From contig NC_030678.2 of the NCBI RefSeq assembly GCF_000004195.4, positions 76,257,404 to 76,321,403 on the forward strand: a stretch of 64,000 bases of DNA, given 5' to 3'. Below the pieces are notes generated by a model, which saw only the letters and a program-made list of their open reading frames with translations, was not told where the DNA came from and did not search any database. The stretch's first letter is position 1; each line of letters starts with the position of its first letter. The translations under genes and the position numbers were made by a program. Source of the stretch: Xenopus tropicalis. Lineage: Eukaryota; Chordata; Amphibia; Anura; Pipidae. This document shows positions 50,301 to 59,985 of this stretch, one piece after another.

Positions 50301-53059
50301 GTTAACGAAGGGGTCGAAAAGTAAATTTGGGTGTCATCAGCATACAGATGATATTTAAAGCCAAATGAACGGATGAGATCTCCCAAAGACAGCGTGTAAA
50401 GGGAGAACAACAACGGTCCAAGTACAGAGCCTTGGGGTACCCCCACATTAATAGGAACTGGAGATGAGATTTTGTTAGCATAGGAGACAGTGAATGAACG
50501 GTTAGAGAGGTAGGAAGAGATCCAGGATGCAGCCTGACTACGGAGAACAATCGAATGCAGAATTTGCATGAGGAGGGAGTGGTCAACCGTATCAAACGCA
50601 GCCGATAGATCTAGGAGGATTAGTACGGAAAAGTGACCATTTGCTTTGGCAACCTGAAGATCATTCGTAACTCTGCACAACGCTGTCTCAGTAGAGTGCG
50701 CAGGCCGAAAGCCAGATTGCAGCGGGTCCAGTAAATTATGTGCATTAAGAAAGTTAGTTATACGGGAGAAGACAATGCACTCTAAGATTTTGGAGGCAAG
50801 CAGTAAAAGCGAGACAGGACGGTAGTTAGAGAGACAGGACAGGTCCAGCGTGGCCTTTTTTTAAGGATGGGCTTGACACAGGCCTGTTTGAAAGAAGAGG
50901 GGAAACTTCCAGAAGACAGAGAAGAGTTGAAGATATCGAGTAAGCTCAGCAGCACAGTGTTTGAGCAGATAAGAAGGCATGGGGTCTAGAGAGCAAGTGG
51001 TGAGCGGAGCCGGCAAAAGAAGCCGGGAGACTTCAGAGCCAGTTACGGGACCAAATGAGCTAAGACATGCAGAGGGGGGCTGAGGAAGGAGGAGCTGGTT
51101 AGTATTATTAGAGGGGGGGATTTGGTTGCGGATGGACTCCACTTTGTTCAGGAAGAAATCAGCAAAGTCCTGAGGAGAGTGCATAAAGTCAGGTGATGGA
51201 GTCTGCGAGGGACGCAGAAGGGTATTGAATATGGAAAATAGGCGTTTTGGGTTGGATTTATTACTGTTTATGAGGGTGTTGTAGTATTCCTGTTTAGCCT
51301 TCGACAGGGCAGAGTTTAGGCAGGCTAATAGGAATTTATAGTGGATAAAGTCTGCTTGCGTACGGGATTTCCTCCACATACGTTCCGCAGACCTCGCACA
51401 GGAGCGTAGGAATTTGGTCTGCACATTCAGCCAGGGGCGGGGGTTTTGCACCCGAGTGCGCTTAGGCTGAAGGGGTGCAAATGAATCAATGGTGGAGGCT
51501 AGTATGCTATTGTACTCGCTAACCAGGGTATCAGGGTCAGACATCTCATTAAAGGAGGAGAGACTGGACCTGAAAGAGCGAGCTAAGGCCGGGAGATCTA
51601 CATCACGTGTGCCTTAATATTACCCCCAAATGAGGGTAACAAGACAAAGTGCATATGCTGAAACCCAATAAATTTAGGAGCAAATTTGACAGAGAGACTT
51701 GATATCCCTTGGGGAAAGTCAAAACTTTGAAAAAGAAAGTCTGTCTTGTAAACTGAAATAGCTACAGATAGGGCATCCTGAACACTGTTCCAAATATTGG
51801 GAGAAGTTGGCCAAATATTTAGCCAATTTAACATCAATATAAAACAAAATACCTAACTAGTTTATTTTGTTAAAGAAAAACTTTTAAATTCAATATCTTA
51901 TTTGTACTTTTAATATTTTTGACAGAAAATGGGCACAACTGCAAAACTGGGACATTTTAGCATCTAACAGTCTGTTCTTCTCTAGTATACTGTAATAATA
52001 TTCTGAACAGTAAAAAGAGAGTTGTACTTTGGGCACAGTAGTTCCAACAGAAACTGCTCTTGATGGTACAGCAAACTGATAGCACACTTAGGTGTAGTAA
52101 CTTGTGGCATTCACTGGTTGACCTCAGGGTATCCAGTCGGAAATCCAACAAGCCAAACAGACAGATACCATACGATTGGTTACAAAAATGGATTACTTCA
52201 TTCTATTGTTCTTTATGTTTTGGCCAACAGCCTGACCAATCAGAACTGTGGGCTCCTCTTCACCTCCATATCTACTGACATACAAGATTTATTGTGAAGA
52301 TTTATTGCAGATGACTAATCTCCTAGTGTGCCATAGCCCTTAACAGTCCCACTGTTCTGCTGACAAAAAGGCTAAATAATTAAAATAACCAAAACAAATT
52401 AAAAATAAAGCTCAAATGCAAATTGTCTCAGAATATCACTTTGTATGTCTGTGTCAAACTAAAAATTAAAACTTAAAAAAACCCTTTAAGCAAAACAATC
52501 AACAGTGCTCAGGGTTTATAAGCAGCCAGTAATATTTTTTGTAGTCATTGTTTGGATTATTTTCTAAGAGAGGCCACCATTAGTTTAAAGTGACAAAAAA
52601 ACATAAAAAACATACTGCAGATCACTGTTAGATATGTAAAAAAATGTAATTACCAATAACATTATACTTACTGTTTTGGCTGCTTTCTTTATATTTTTGA
52701 GAATCAGCCATCCTTTTAGATAAAATATCTGTTCTTGAACTTTCATCCTTCCTCTGATAATACAGAAACACAATGTTGCATATATAGGTTTCATTATAAG
52801 GAGATACGGATGATCAAGTGATGGTTCTCTGACTATACAAATATCATTACTTGTCTGCTATGTCATGTCAGGTGTGATGCATCTTATACATTATACATAA
52901 TTATCTAATATCTTATATACCTTATACATTCACAGAAAGGTTCTCACATACTGGAATGCTTGAATATCACAAAATTTGCCAGCAGCCTGGTTAAGCCCTG
53001 CTTACGTTGACTTGGGGCATGTTTGTTTCATTGTCCTCAACTATTGTGAGCCACCATGC
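38320..53059 (-). CDS. morc1: morc1, 3' part of the gene (partial)
   Basis: MORC1 is a GHKL ATPase with a CW zinc finger and C-terminal coiled coil; in mouse it represses transposons in the male germline. Five exons (46550-46428, 45026-44895, 43885-43798, 41542-41348, 38385-38320) join with matching phases. [21 protein letters not shown] aligns with recalled human MORC1 KLREILLYFFPEHQLP; the following helix ([16 protein letters not shown]) and the heptad region ending [12 protein letters not shown] match the human terminal coiled coil (LALLLQKLQL). Exons 52753-52672 and 53059-53006 are plausible but not proven. The ATPase and CW exons are not in the window. Identification rests on remembered sequence and on synteny with guca1c. 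Confidence 0.75.
38386..41347 (-). other. morc1 last intron
   Basis: Contains an L2-type tail (38404-38570) and a short AT run near 40633-40652; otherwise AT-rich and featureless. Confidence 0.65.
38404..38570 (-). mobile_element. L2-type LINE 3' end
   Basis: ATTATTATTATT, then TTTATAAAGCGCC, CAGCGCTGTACAATAAGTGG and AGAGCTTACAATCTA. These are the same words as at the 3' end of the L2 at 49.2-49.4 kb. A second tail fragment lies at 61930-61990. Confidence 0.75.
41348..41542 (-). CDS. morc1: morc1 penultimate exon
   Basis: 195 bp, phase 0 to 0, 65 codons. Acceptor TTAACAG|GTAAAT, donor CATATT|GTAAGT. The protein is strongly helical, with heptads in [20 protein letters not shown], fitting the C-terminal coiled coil of MORC proteins. 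Confidence 0.82.
42182..42542. mobile_element. Foldback element, GGGGCACATTTACTA family
   Basis: Ends GGGGCACATTTACTAATTCA and TAGTAAATGTGCCCC; flanked by ATA on both sides (3-bp target duplication). The interior is full of GACTTTTTCGTCGCCGTCG-type short repeats and their complements. Relative at 13331-13764. Confidence 0.85.
43155..43435 (-). mobile_element. CR1-like LINE remnant
   Basis: Minus-strand open stretch with [29 protein letters not shown] and [15 protein letters not shown]. This matches the segment after the catalytic domain of CR1/jockey-type reverse transcriptases (KCKVMH..., EKDLGV.VD...QC, KA...LGCI). Old and truncated. Confidence 0.72.
43798..43885 (-). CDS. morc1: morc1 exon with the YFVPDCQLP motif
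   Basis: 88 bp, starts with one base completing a Gly codon, ends in phase 0. Acceptor TTTCATAG|AGAGG, donor [29 protein letters not shown] matches the human MORC1 segment LLYFFPEHQLPSELEE; this is the best anchor for the gene's identity. Confidence 0.82.
44895..45026 (-). CDS. morc1: morc1 exon, downstream member of a duplicated pair
   Basis: 132 bp; acceptor TTTCTTAAG|GGCACC, donor TTAGG|GTAAGTGG. Encodes [13 protein letters not shown], then [20 protein letters not shown] and EKLKLTLG. It starts with one and ends with two codon bases, so it is symmetric and can be duplicated without a frameshift. It resembles the upstream exon 46550-46428. Confidence 0.75.
45027..46427 (-). other. Intron between the duplicated morc1 exons
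   Basis: AT-rich; an A18 run lies at about 45283-45300. No other feature seen. Confidence 0.55.
46428..46550 (-). CDS. morc1: morc1 exon, upstream member of a duplicated pair
   Basis: 123 bp; acceptor TTAATTAAG|ACTAAA, donor TTAGG|GTAAGTTG. Encodes [20 protein letters not shown], then [20 protein letters not shown]. Shares VS, G(K/R)TLE, P, CS, R, TE and a final LG, plus near-identical donor sequence, with exon 45026-44895. The acceptor is weakly pyrimidine-rich. Confidence 0.6.
47990..48590 (+). repeat. Pyrimidine-rich tract
   Basis: About 600 bp strongly biased to T and C on the plus strand (CTTTCTCTCTTTTTCTCTCT and similar). The long Phe/Ser/Leu frames here result from this bias. A similar tract is at 59500-59980. 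Confidence 0.7.
49205..51600 (-). mobile_element. L2-clade LINE, 5'-truncated, inactive
   Basis: The minus strand encodes the linker before the reverse transcriptase (51544-50861: [36 protein letters not shown]). The RT follows (50680-50147: [51 protein letters not shown]). The C-terminal region comes next (50118-49360: [46 protein letters not shown]). The 3' end is a TATGTATG microsatellite beside GCGCTTTATAAATAAAG, typical of L2. Frameshifts (near 50.13, 50.86 and 49.7 kb) make it inactive although the YADD box is intact. Confidence 0.92.
52672..52753 (-). CDS. Candidate upstream morc1 exon
   Basis: 82 bp between acceptor CTGTATTATCAG|AGG and donor ACA|GTAAGT. In the frame [20 protein letters not shown] it has the Lys/Ser-rich look of the MORC1 linker. 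It ends in phase 1, which does not join directly to 46550 (which needs two preceding bases). At least one intervening exon, or a different assignment, is therefore required. Confidence 0.4.
53006..53059 (-). CDS. Weak candidate exon, 18 codons
   Basis: Acceptor TGGACAG|GCATGG and donor AAC|GTAAGC. Only one frame is open: [18 protein letters not shown]. Phase 0 at its 3' end agrees with the start of 52753-52672. The surrounding sequence could instead be a dispersed repeat. Confidence 0.22.
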
Positions 53060-53137
53060 CTGTCCACAGCAATTTTCTATATAAACTTTTTTAGTATTAA
53101 TTTTCTTTGATACAGCACTGGCATGTTCTGTAAAGCT

Positions 53138-53313
53138 TTAGGGTGAAGAAACATGGAGCTACTAGTAGCAGCTACTTGTTGTGGCTACAAAAATAGACCG
53201 ATTATTTACTGATAATTGTCTCATTATTGTCTATGGAAAGGTATTTTCTGGCATTTAGTAGCCGTAAAAAAGTAGCTGCGACTAGTAGCACTGTATGTGT
53301 CTTTACCCTTACA
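53138..53313. mobile_element. Foldback element TTAGGGTGAAGAAACATG
   Basis: Left end TTAGGGTGAAGAAACATGGA with GCTACTAGTAGCAGCTACTT; right end AAGTAGCTGCGACTAGTAGC with GTGTCTTTACCCTTA. About 170 bp, bordered by TTA-like triplets. Confidence 0.75.
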
Positions 53314-53570
53314 GGGATTTTACTTGCAGATCCGTCCCTGCCCCAGGTACTATATTTTCTATCAACACAGCATGTCCTAGCAATGAATACCATGTTTTAC
53401 TGCTGACAATGTAATGACCTATTTATGTAGAATTTATGTGGAATTCCGAGGAATGACCTCTTATTCCCTAGACTTCTCTCTATCTAAATAAAGAATTTTA
53501 TGTATTGAGCATGTGAATATACTGTGAATATATTTGTCTCTAATTGTATTTGTAAGCATTTGCTTTTTTT

Positions 53571-53591
53571 AAAAAAAAAAAAAAAAAAAAA
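53571..53591. repeat. Poly(A) run
   Basis: A21 preceded by T7. The flanks share TTTTATGTATTG.GCATG (53497-53515 and 53656-53674), so it lies within a small local duplication or repeat. Confidence 0.85.
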
Positions 53592-54662
53592 TCGTTATTC
53601 TTTGGTTTTCCTAATAATTACCTCTTGATCTCTATACATAGCTTTAATTAAAGAGTTTTATGTATTGTGCATGATCCCAAGGGAATTATATTAGGGCCAT
53701 TAGGGCCCAGACACTGAGCAAAGTGCAATTTCAGATGCAATCACTACACTTTCCCCCCACAATGCACTGTTTTCCCCAGAACCAATGTGTCATTGCCAGC
53801 ACAATGTGAGTGTTCAATTGGATGCAATTGTGCGCATATGACTGGTGAGCTGTGTCCAGAACAAGTTCGCCTGATTAGTCAAAATGGATGCAACTGCGTG
53901 TGTGCTTTGCGGTAACTTGGACACCCTTTTGCCAAATATTTTTGTAGTCTGTCTGCTGTCAGTTCCGCTGTTTGCTCATGTGAGTTCTGGCATTCAGCAT
54001 GCAAATGATGTCTACACCAGATACTTTAGCTGCAAGTACCCAACTTCTGAGACACCTGGTTAGAAGGCCAGTGGTGCCTCGGGGGCCGGTGGAGCCTGCT
54101 GGGCCAGTAGAGGCTGGAGGGCCTGGGGTTGGGCCTGGGGAGGAGGTGCCAGCTGAAGTTCTGTGAGATAGTATTGCAAGATGTTATTTTGTGTAATATA
54201 TTATATATATATATATACATTCATACACCATCATAAATAACGGGGCCCCTCACAACATTTTTGGGCCCCCCACACCCCCACTGGCCCCTCCCCCTGTGAA
54301 CCCTCACATCAATACAAAGGACACACAGACATTGTTAGCCAGGGCCCCCTAAAGCATTCGTGCTGCTTCCCCCCTGCTTTAAACTTATTTATGTATTTGA
54401 AAATAGAATATAGATGTGTATATATATATACACAATACGAAGTGCTGGGAAGCTGGGAAGAAAACATTTGCAAACATTTAACCCATATAGCATATTGATG
54501 CTGTTACTGATAAATGTAAGAGTGTAGGAGAAACTACATGAAAGTATAGAATACCATATCAAGGAAGGAAAAATAATGAGACATTACTCAGTTCAAAAGT
54601 AGAAAACTAAAATTATTTTACTTAATATAATAAAATAAAAAAGGGGGGGGGGGAAAAAAAAC

Positions 54663-55231
54663 TTAGGGCTTGCTGCCCTTGAGTTCTCGCATGTCCCTCT
54701 TTAGTTTGTCCACTTCCCCCCGGAGCTGGGCCAGCTCGGCCTTGATGTTGGCCAGGTCCTCCTGCACTGATGGTCCCTCGTGCGCAGGAGAACCTGGCAC
54801 CCAGCGCTTGGCCTGGGGGGAGTTCGGGGCCTGGGGGGAGAACTCAAGGGCCTGGGGGGAAACTGGGGGAGGAATCAAGGGGGGGGGGGTGTCCAGGGCC
54901 TCGGGGGCCGCTTGTCCTTGGGCCAGTGGATGGGCCTCTTGGGCCGCTTGTCCTTGGACCTCTGGGGCCAGTGGATGGGCCTCGGGGGCCTGAGGGTCCT
55001 TGGGGGACTGTGGTGCCTCGGGTGCCAGTGGATGGGCCTCGGGGGCCGGAGGTTGGGCCTCGGGGGCCTGAGGGTCCTCGGGGGCTAGTGGTGCCTCAGG
55101 GGCCGGTGCTTGGGCCTCAGGGGCCGGTGGAGCCTGCTGGGCCACAGGAGCCTGGAGGGCCTGGGGTTGGGCCTGGGGAGGAGGCGCCAGCTGAAGTTCT
55201 GTGAGATAGTATTGCAAGATGTTATTTTGTG

Positions 55232-55236
<5 letters not shown>
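54663..55236 (-). mobile_element. Proline-rich/coiled-coil 3' exon of a Myb-like transposon gene
   Basis: An exon-like frame begins after acceptor ACTATCTCACAG at about 55197 (ELQLAPPPQAQPQALQAP) and runs to TAA near 54663. It has about 110 residues of imperfect APEAPQAPEAHPLAPEA repeats, then a PP-rich spacer, then a coiled coil (EDLANIKAELAQLRGEVDKL, KRDMRELKGSKP). This architecture pairs with the DNA-binding ORF at 56708-56460 to resemble the Myb/SANT-like second protein of Harbinger-type elements. The upstream edge is set by an (AT)19 run. Whether the two are still spliced together is not shown. Confidence 0.55.

Positions 55237-55270
<34 letters not shown>
55233..55270. repeat. (AT)19 microsatellite
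   Basis: Perfect AT repeat just 5' (in gene sense) of the proline-rich exon. The duplicated copy has a shorter run at 54199-54220. Confidence 0.97.
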
Positions 55271-55273
<3 letters not shown>

Positions 55274-55549
55274 TCATACACCATCATAAATAACGGGGCC
55301 CCTCACAACAACATTTTTTGGGCCCCCCTCCTCCCACGCCCCCAATGGCCCCTCCCCCTGTGAACCCTCACATCAATACAAAGGACACACAGACATTGTT
55401 AGCTAGGGCCCCCTAAAACATTCGTGGCCCTTCCCCAAATGACTCACACTATGGGCCGCTCCCTGCTGCTTCCCCCCTGCTTTAAAATTATTTATGCATA
55501 TGTATTTGACAATAGATGTGTATATATATATATACAATAGGAAGTGCTG

Positions 55550-55712
55550 GGAAGCTGCACACCATAAGGAACAATAATACCTGGGTGCCTGTGGCAAAAC
55601 AAAATCTAGACAGGCATGGGGTGACAGCACACACAGGATTTTCACAAGGAGTCACAAAGATGTGAAATAATATTCAGAGGTTTATTGTGAGCAACGTTTC
55701 AGTTCCTCACGT
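55550..55712. repeat. Dispersed repeat of the 9411 type
   Basis: Contains CTGGGTGCCTGTGGCAAAAC, GACAGCACACACAGGATTTT, TTTATTGTGAGCAACGTTTC and GTTCCTCACG, matching the layout of 9411-9590. It is followed at once by the TTTTTTCAACCCAACTTACT repeat (55728-55765). Confidence 0.5.
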
Positions 55713-56459
55713 GATGGACGTATGTCTTTTTTCAACCCAACTTACTATGTTACAATGTTACTTTCATCATCCCTGACATTTCTTACATTTGTACCTTTAG
55801 TTCTAGAAAATGTAACTGTCCCAAGGAGAGGTGGAGATAGAACACGTCTGCTATTACAAAATGAGGCAAAGTGGATACACACAATGGACACCCTGGAGCC
55901 ACTGGGTATGAATGAGGCCTTGAGCTTTAAATGCTTTCTGTAATTATATGATTTTCATTTACAGCAATGAATTTTTGAATAATGGACTCCTTTCCGGAAA
56001 AAAGAACTATCTCCCTATCAAATTGCTGTCTGGTAGGAAATAGTTTTTCCCTTCTATAAGTGTTGCAAATACTGCATACAATGTTGCTATGATGTAACTA
56101 ATTTCTAAATGGATACACTATTTCCAAGGTGTTAACTAAGGGTAGGCCACTAGATGGCAGTACACTTTCTTTCCATGATAACCTATACACCTGGCCACAC
56201 TGGTGGAGCTGGTGAAACTTGTTGGTGGGGTGTAGGGTATTTATTCTGTTTGCTATTATCACTCATGTATGCACCTGAGGAAGGCTGTTAGCCGAAACAT
56301 GTAGTGCTGTGATGTCTCAAACTTTCACTGCTTCACTGAGAACATGTGTACTCTCCAGGTTTCTTAAACTTGAATTCATTTGTACCTTTAGTTCAAATTA
56401 CTTGCTAAATCTTTTACTGAATGTATACTGTAAAAGCATAATAAAGTACAATAATTAGC

Positions 56460-56708
56460 TTCCGCAATTTCAGCAACCAGATCTGAACTCCTACGCTTCA
56501 GGTCAGACCACAGACGCCGGAGCTGGTGGAGGTCCACATCAAGGGCAAACCCGGCGAGCAAACCTTCTCTTAGCTCGCCCAGGATTGCCCTCTTCCTCTC
56601 GTGGACCCCTAAGTCCCCCAGCGGCGGGTCGTCATATCCTAAGCGCAGGAGCATGCTAATGATAATATAGCGCCTCTCCCCTGGTAGCAGATAAGAAACC
56701 CCAGGCAT
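56460..56708 (-). mobile_element. Myb/SANT-like DNA-binding ORF (Harbinger-type)
   Basis: Starts MPGVSYLLPGERRYIIISML. Central words LREGLLAGFALDVDLHQLRR and LWSDLKRRSSDLVAEIAEA resemble the third helix (kkkWsDLKrr) of Myb/SANT-like proteins that accompany Harbinger/PIF transposases. No transposase is seen nearby, so this is a partial element or a stranded partner gene. Similarity ends near 56460. Confidence 0.5.
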
Positions 56709-56754
56709 GATCCTCTCTGTAGTGTGGCTGCAGGCTCAATGACACAAAATGGCC

Positions 56755-57436
56755 CCAAGTCGCGCATGTCACGAGATTACAAAATTGCCACAAAATGTCC
56801 GCAAGTTGCGAGAAAAAAAAATCGCCAAAATATACATAGTTATGTATTTTGCGCGACAAAATATTCTCCGCTACAGTACTGTATATTATCGCGACAAAAT
56901 ATTCAACGCTATAGTACTGTATATTATCGCGACAACATATTCACCGCTATAGTACTGTATAATATCGCGACTAAATATTTACCACTATTGTACTGTATAT
57001 TTTGGCGACTAAATTTTTACCGCTATAGTACTGTATATTAGTAGCGAAATTCCATACATGCCAAGACTTTAGTGAAATTGAGTAAAAAGACACATACTTG
57101 AATAAATAACACTGTAAGTCCATATTTTATTGCCAAAAACTCATTTACTGTACTTTTCTATAATTTTTCGCCTGCCTGTAGTAGGTGTTAATTTTCGCAT
57201 AGCCGAATGCGATATTTAGCGCACCTAAGTGTTTGTGAATCATGCGATCGGATTCTTTTCAGCGTGGAAATTAACGCATGCGTTAAAAGTAGCGCATGCG
57301 GTCACGCGACAAATAACGCATGCGATATGGGACTTAACGCACGCGATAATACTATGGTGAATCGCGCGCTAATTATCGCGACTAATTTAATGCAAAAAAG
57401 CGTGCGATAATTTTTATTGCACTTTAGTGAATCGGG
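56755..57436. mobile_element. Long foldback relative inserted in the Tc1 element, with a 38-bp array
   Basis: The right end CACTTTAGTGAATCGGGCCC and about 350 bp inside it are the reverse complement of the left part of 34894-35983. 56850-57045 is about five copies of a 38-bp unit around CGCGACAAAATATTCACCGC with TATAGTACTGTATATTAT. The left end is not clear (near GGCCCCAAGTCGCGCATG). Confidence 0.75.
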
Positions 57437-58310
57437 CCCATAGCGTTTTGCATTTTGGCCAAAAAGTTCCATTTTGGTCTCATCTGACCAGAGCACCTTC
57501 TTCCACATGTTTGCTGTGTCCCCCACATGGCTTGTGGCAAACTGCAAACGGGACTTCTTATGGTTTTCTGTTAACAATGGCTTTCTTCTTGCCACTCTTC
57601 CATAAAGGCCAACTTTGTGCAGTGCACGACTAATAGTTGTCCTATGGACAGATTCCCCCACCTGAGCTGTAGATCTCTGCAGCTCGTCCAGAGTCACCAT
57701 GGGCCTCTTGGCTGCATTTCTGATCAGCTCTCTCCTTGTTCGGCCTGTGAGTTTAGGTGGACGGCCTTGTCTTGGTAGGTTTACAGTTGTGCCATACTCC
57801 TTCCATTTCTGAATGATGGCTTGAACAATGCTCCGTGGAATGTTCAAGGCTTTGGAAATCTTTTTGTAGCCTAAGCCTGCTTTAAATTTCTCAATAACTT
57901 TATCCCTGACCTGTCTGGTGTGTTCTTTGGATTTCATGGTGTTATTGCTCCCAATATTCTCTTAGACAACCTCTGAGGCCGTCACAGAGCAGCTGTATTT
58001 GTACTGACATTAGATTACACACAGGTGCACTCTATTTAGTCATTAGCACTCATCAGGCAATGTCTATGGGCAACTGACTGCACTCAGACCAAAGGGGGCT
58101 GAATAATTACGCACACCCCACTTTGCAGTTATTTATTTGTAAAAAATGTTTGGAATCATGTATGATTTTCGTTCCACTTCTCACGTGTACACCACTTTGT
58201 TTTGGTCTTTCACGTGGAATTCCAATAAAATTGATTCATGTTTGTGGCTGTAATGTGACAAAATGTGGAAAAGTTCAAGGGGGCCGAATACTTTTGCAAG
58301 CCACTGTATT
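57437..58310 (-). mobile_element. Tc1/mariner element, 5' half with a truncated transposase
   Basis: The terminal end reads TACAGTGGCTTGCAAAAGTA on the minus strand at 58310. After about 370 bp the transposase starts MKSKEHTRQVRDKVIEKF at 57937. The paired-like helix-turn-helix (GYKKISKALNIPRSIVQAII), the GRPPKL hook and the start of the catalytic core (KKVLWSDETKMELFG, first Asp) are intact. The frame stops after about 165 codons where the foldback element joins, so the remaining catalytic acids and the 3' end are absent. Confidence 0.92.
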
Positions 58311-58537
58311 TACATCTTGAAAAATAAATCTAATAGTGCATACCTACCAGTTCTTATAGGATTTAATATATTTATTCAGAATACAAATACTATCATGCCA
58401 ATACTGGAGACACTATGGTTTCAAGTTTCTTTTTTAGCTAGAGCCACACACAGTGCATCAAGATCAAAGAGACATGGCATTACCAGGCACAAATTAAGGC
58501 CATCAATGATTAGCATTTGTATGAATATACATGGCTT

Positions 58538-58883
58538 AAGCTGGCCATACACGTGGCGATCTCACGATGTTTCGTACGACCGTCGGTCGCACGAAACATC
58601 GTCAGATCCGCCACACACCATTCAGGGCTGAATCGGCAGGTAAGGAGGTAGAAACAATAGGATTTCTACCTCCTTCTGCTGATTCAGCTCTGAAGGGAGA
58701 ATTTTGGTCAGGCGCCTTCTATGGCGCCCGATCAAAATTTTCTAACTTGGCCGATCGGCGAGCCGACCGATTTCAGCAGCTTCCTGCGATATCGGTCGGC
58801 TCGCTGACATGCCATACACGCACCGATTATCGTACGAAACGAGGTTTCGTACGATAATATCGGTGCGTGTATGGCCACCTTTA
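58538..58883. mobile_element. Foldback element GCTGGCCATACACG
   Basis: Ends AAGCTGGCCATACACG and CGTGTATGGCCACCTTTA, with GTTTCGTACGA palindromes beside each end. About 345 bp; TTA/TAA at the borders fits Harbinger-type 3-bp target duplication. Confidence 0.85.
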
Positions 58884-59499
58884 GTTTGACAAAACTTTTC
58901 TCATATACCTCAACCAACAGCACTGCTTTCCATTGGAAGCAGATAGTTTCGTATTAACCCTTTAAGCTATGTTTGAAACTTTATAGTATTTCATTGTTTC
59001 GAAAGAGTTACGTACAAGGATAAAAATAGTTTTACAACTAAAACTCACAAAGGGATCGTCGTAACTTTATATGCGAGTGCGTAAATGAGGATAGCACCTC
59101 TGTGATTTATTGCAAGTAACTATAGCAACACACTTTGCAATTACCATTTTGTTTGAGAGTGCATCTGTCACTACATTCAGAGTCCAGTAGTTTGTTTCAC
59201 AAAGCATAAAAGGGTAAAACGTTCACACAATTCAGTGGGATTGTCCTGCTTATGGCAAATAAAGCCTCTTTCACACTGCAGGGCTGGAATAACGTGGTAT
59301 ATTGAATTAAAATTTGATGTACAGAAGTAAACCATTACATTGAAAGGGGAACTATATTTTCTCATTTGTAGGGTAACTATTTACAAAAGCTGGATAATAC
59401 TAGAGTCCTGTATGTTCTTTGATGTGCCACAATGTGCCTGGGCTCAGGCTCATACAACACAACCAGATATATACACTGAACACCATTTCTATAATCTTC

Positions 59500-59985
59500 T
59501 GTCAGTCCATCCTCTTTTCTGAACTCTTCACGTCCCTTTTTTCCCCCGACATTTTAATTTCATTCTGTCTTTCTCATCTCTTAACCAGTTTGTTCTAACT
59601 TTCTCCATGTCTTTTTAATCCCTATTTTCTCCTTTAAAGTATAATGGGGTTATGTAATAAAAGGCACTAAGTTTGCCTAGGAGCAGTAACCTATAGCAAC
59701 CAATCAGCAGGTAGAATTTACTGGTCACCTATTTAAAAGCAAACATCTTATTGGTTGCTATGGGTTACTGCTACTGGGCATAGTACCTTTTATTACATAT
59801 GGGGGACAGTGTTTTTTTATTAGTTATCAACTCTTCTTATTTATTCTCATTCTTTATGTTTTCATTTTCTCTTCTCTCTTCCATTTATCCGCAACTAAAC
59901 TGATATTCTCTCCCATCCTTCTGTCTCTTCTGCGCCCCTCACTGTCCTTTCTTCATCTACCTTAATTGGCCTTCTGTTCCCTCTC
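59500..59985 (+). repeat. Pyrimidine-rich tract split by a foldback element
   Basis: T/C-rich on the plus strand on both sides (59510-59640, 59820-59985) of the element 59651-59800. Composition is like 47990-48590. Confidence 0.6.
59651..59800. mobile_element. Foldback element TATGTAATAAAAGG
   Basis: Ends TATGTAATAAAAGGCAC and GTACCTTTTATTACATA, with inner arms CAGTAACCTATAGCAACCAA and TTGGTTGCTATGGGTTACTG. 150 bp, almost a complete hairpin. Confidence 0.88.

Larger units (their letters stand above)
46551..52671 (-). other. Long intron with a pyrimidine tract and an L2 copy
   Basis: Contains a T/C-rich tract (47990-48590) and the L2 element (49205-51600). At least one morc1 exon is expected here from phase arithmetic, but I could not locate it. 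Confidence 0.45.
54063..55555. repeat. Direct duplication of the exon start and its flank
   Basis: 54063-54465 repeats 55110-55555: GAGGGCCTGGGGTTGGGCCT, CAGCTGAAGTTCTGTGAGAT, CATTCATACACCATCATAAA, then CACACAGACATTGTTAGC and AGTGCTGGGAAGCTG, all in the same order. The left copy keeps only the first few codons and the splice acceptor of the proline-rich exon and lacks about 40 bp present in the right copy. Confidence 0.9.
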
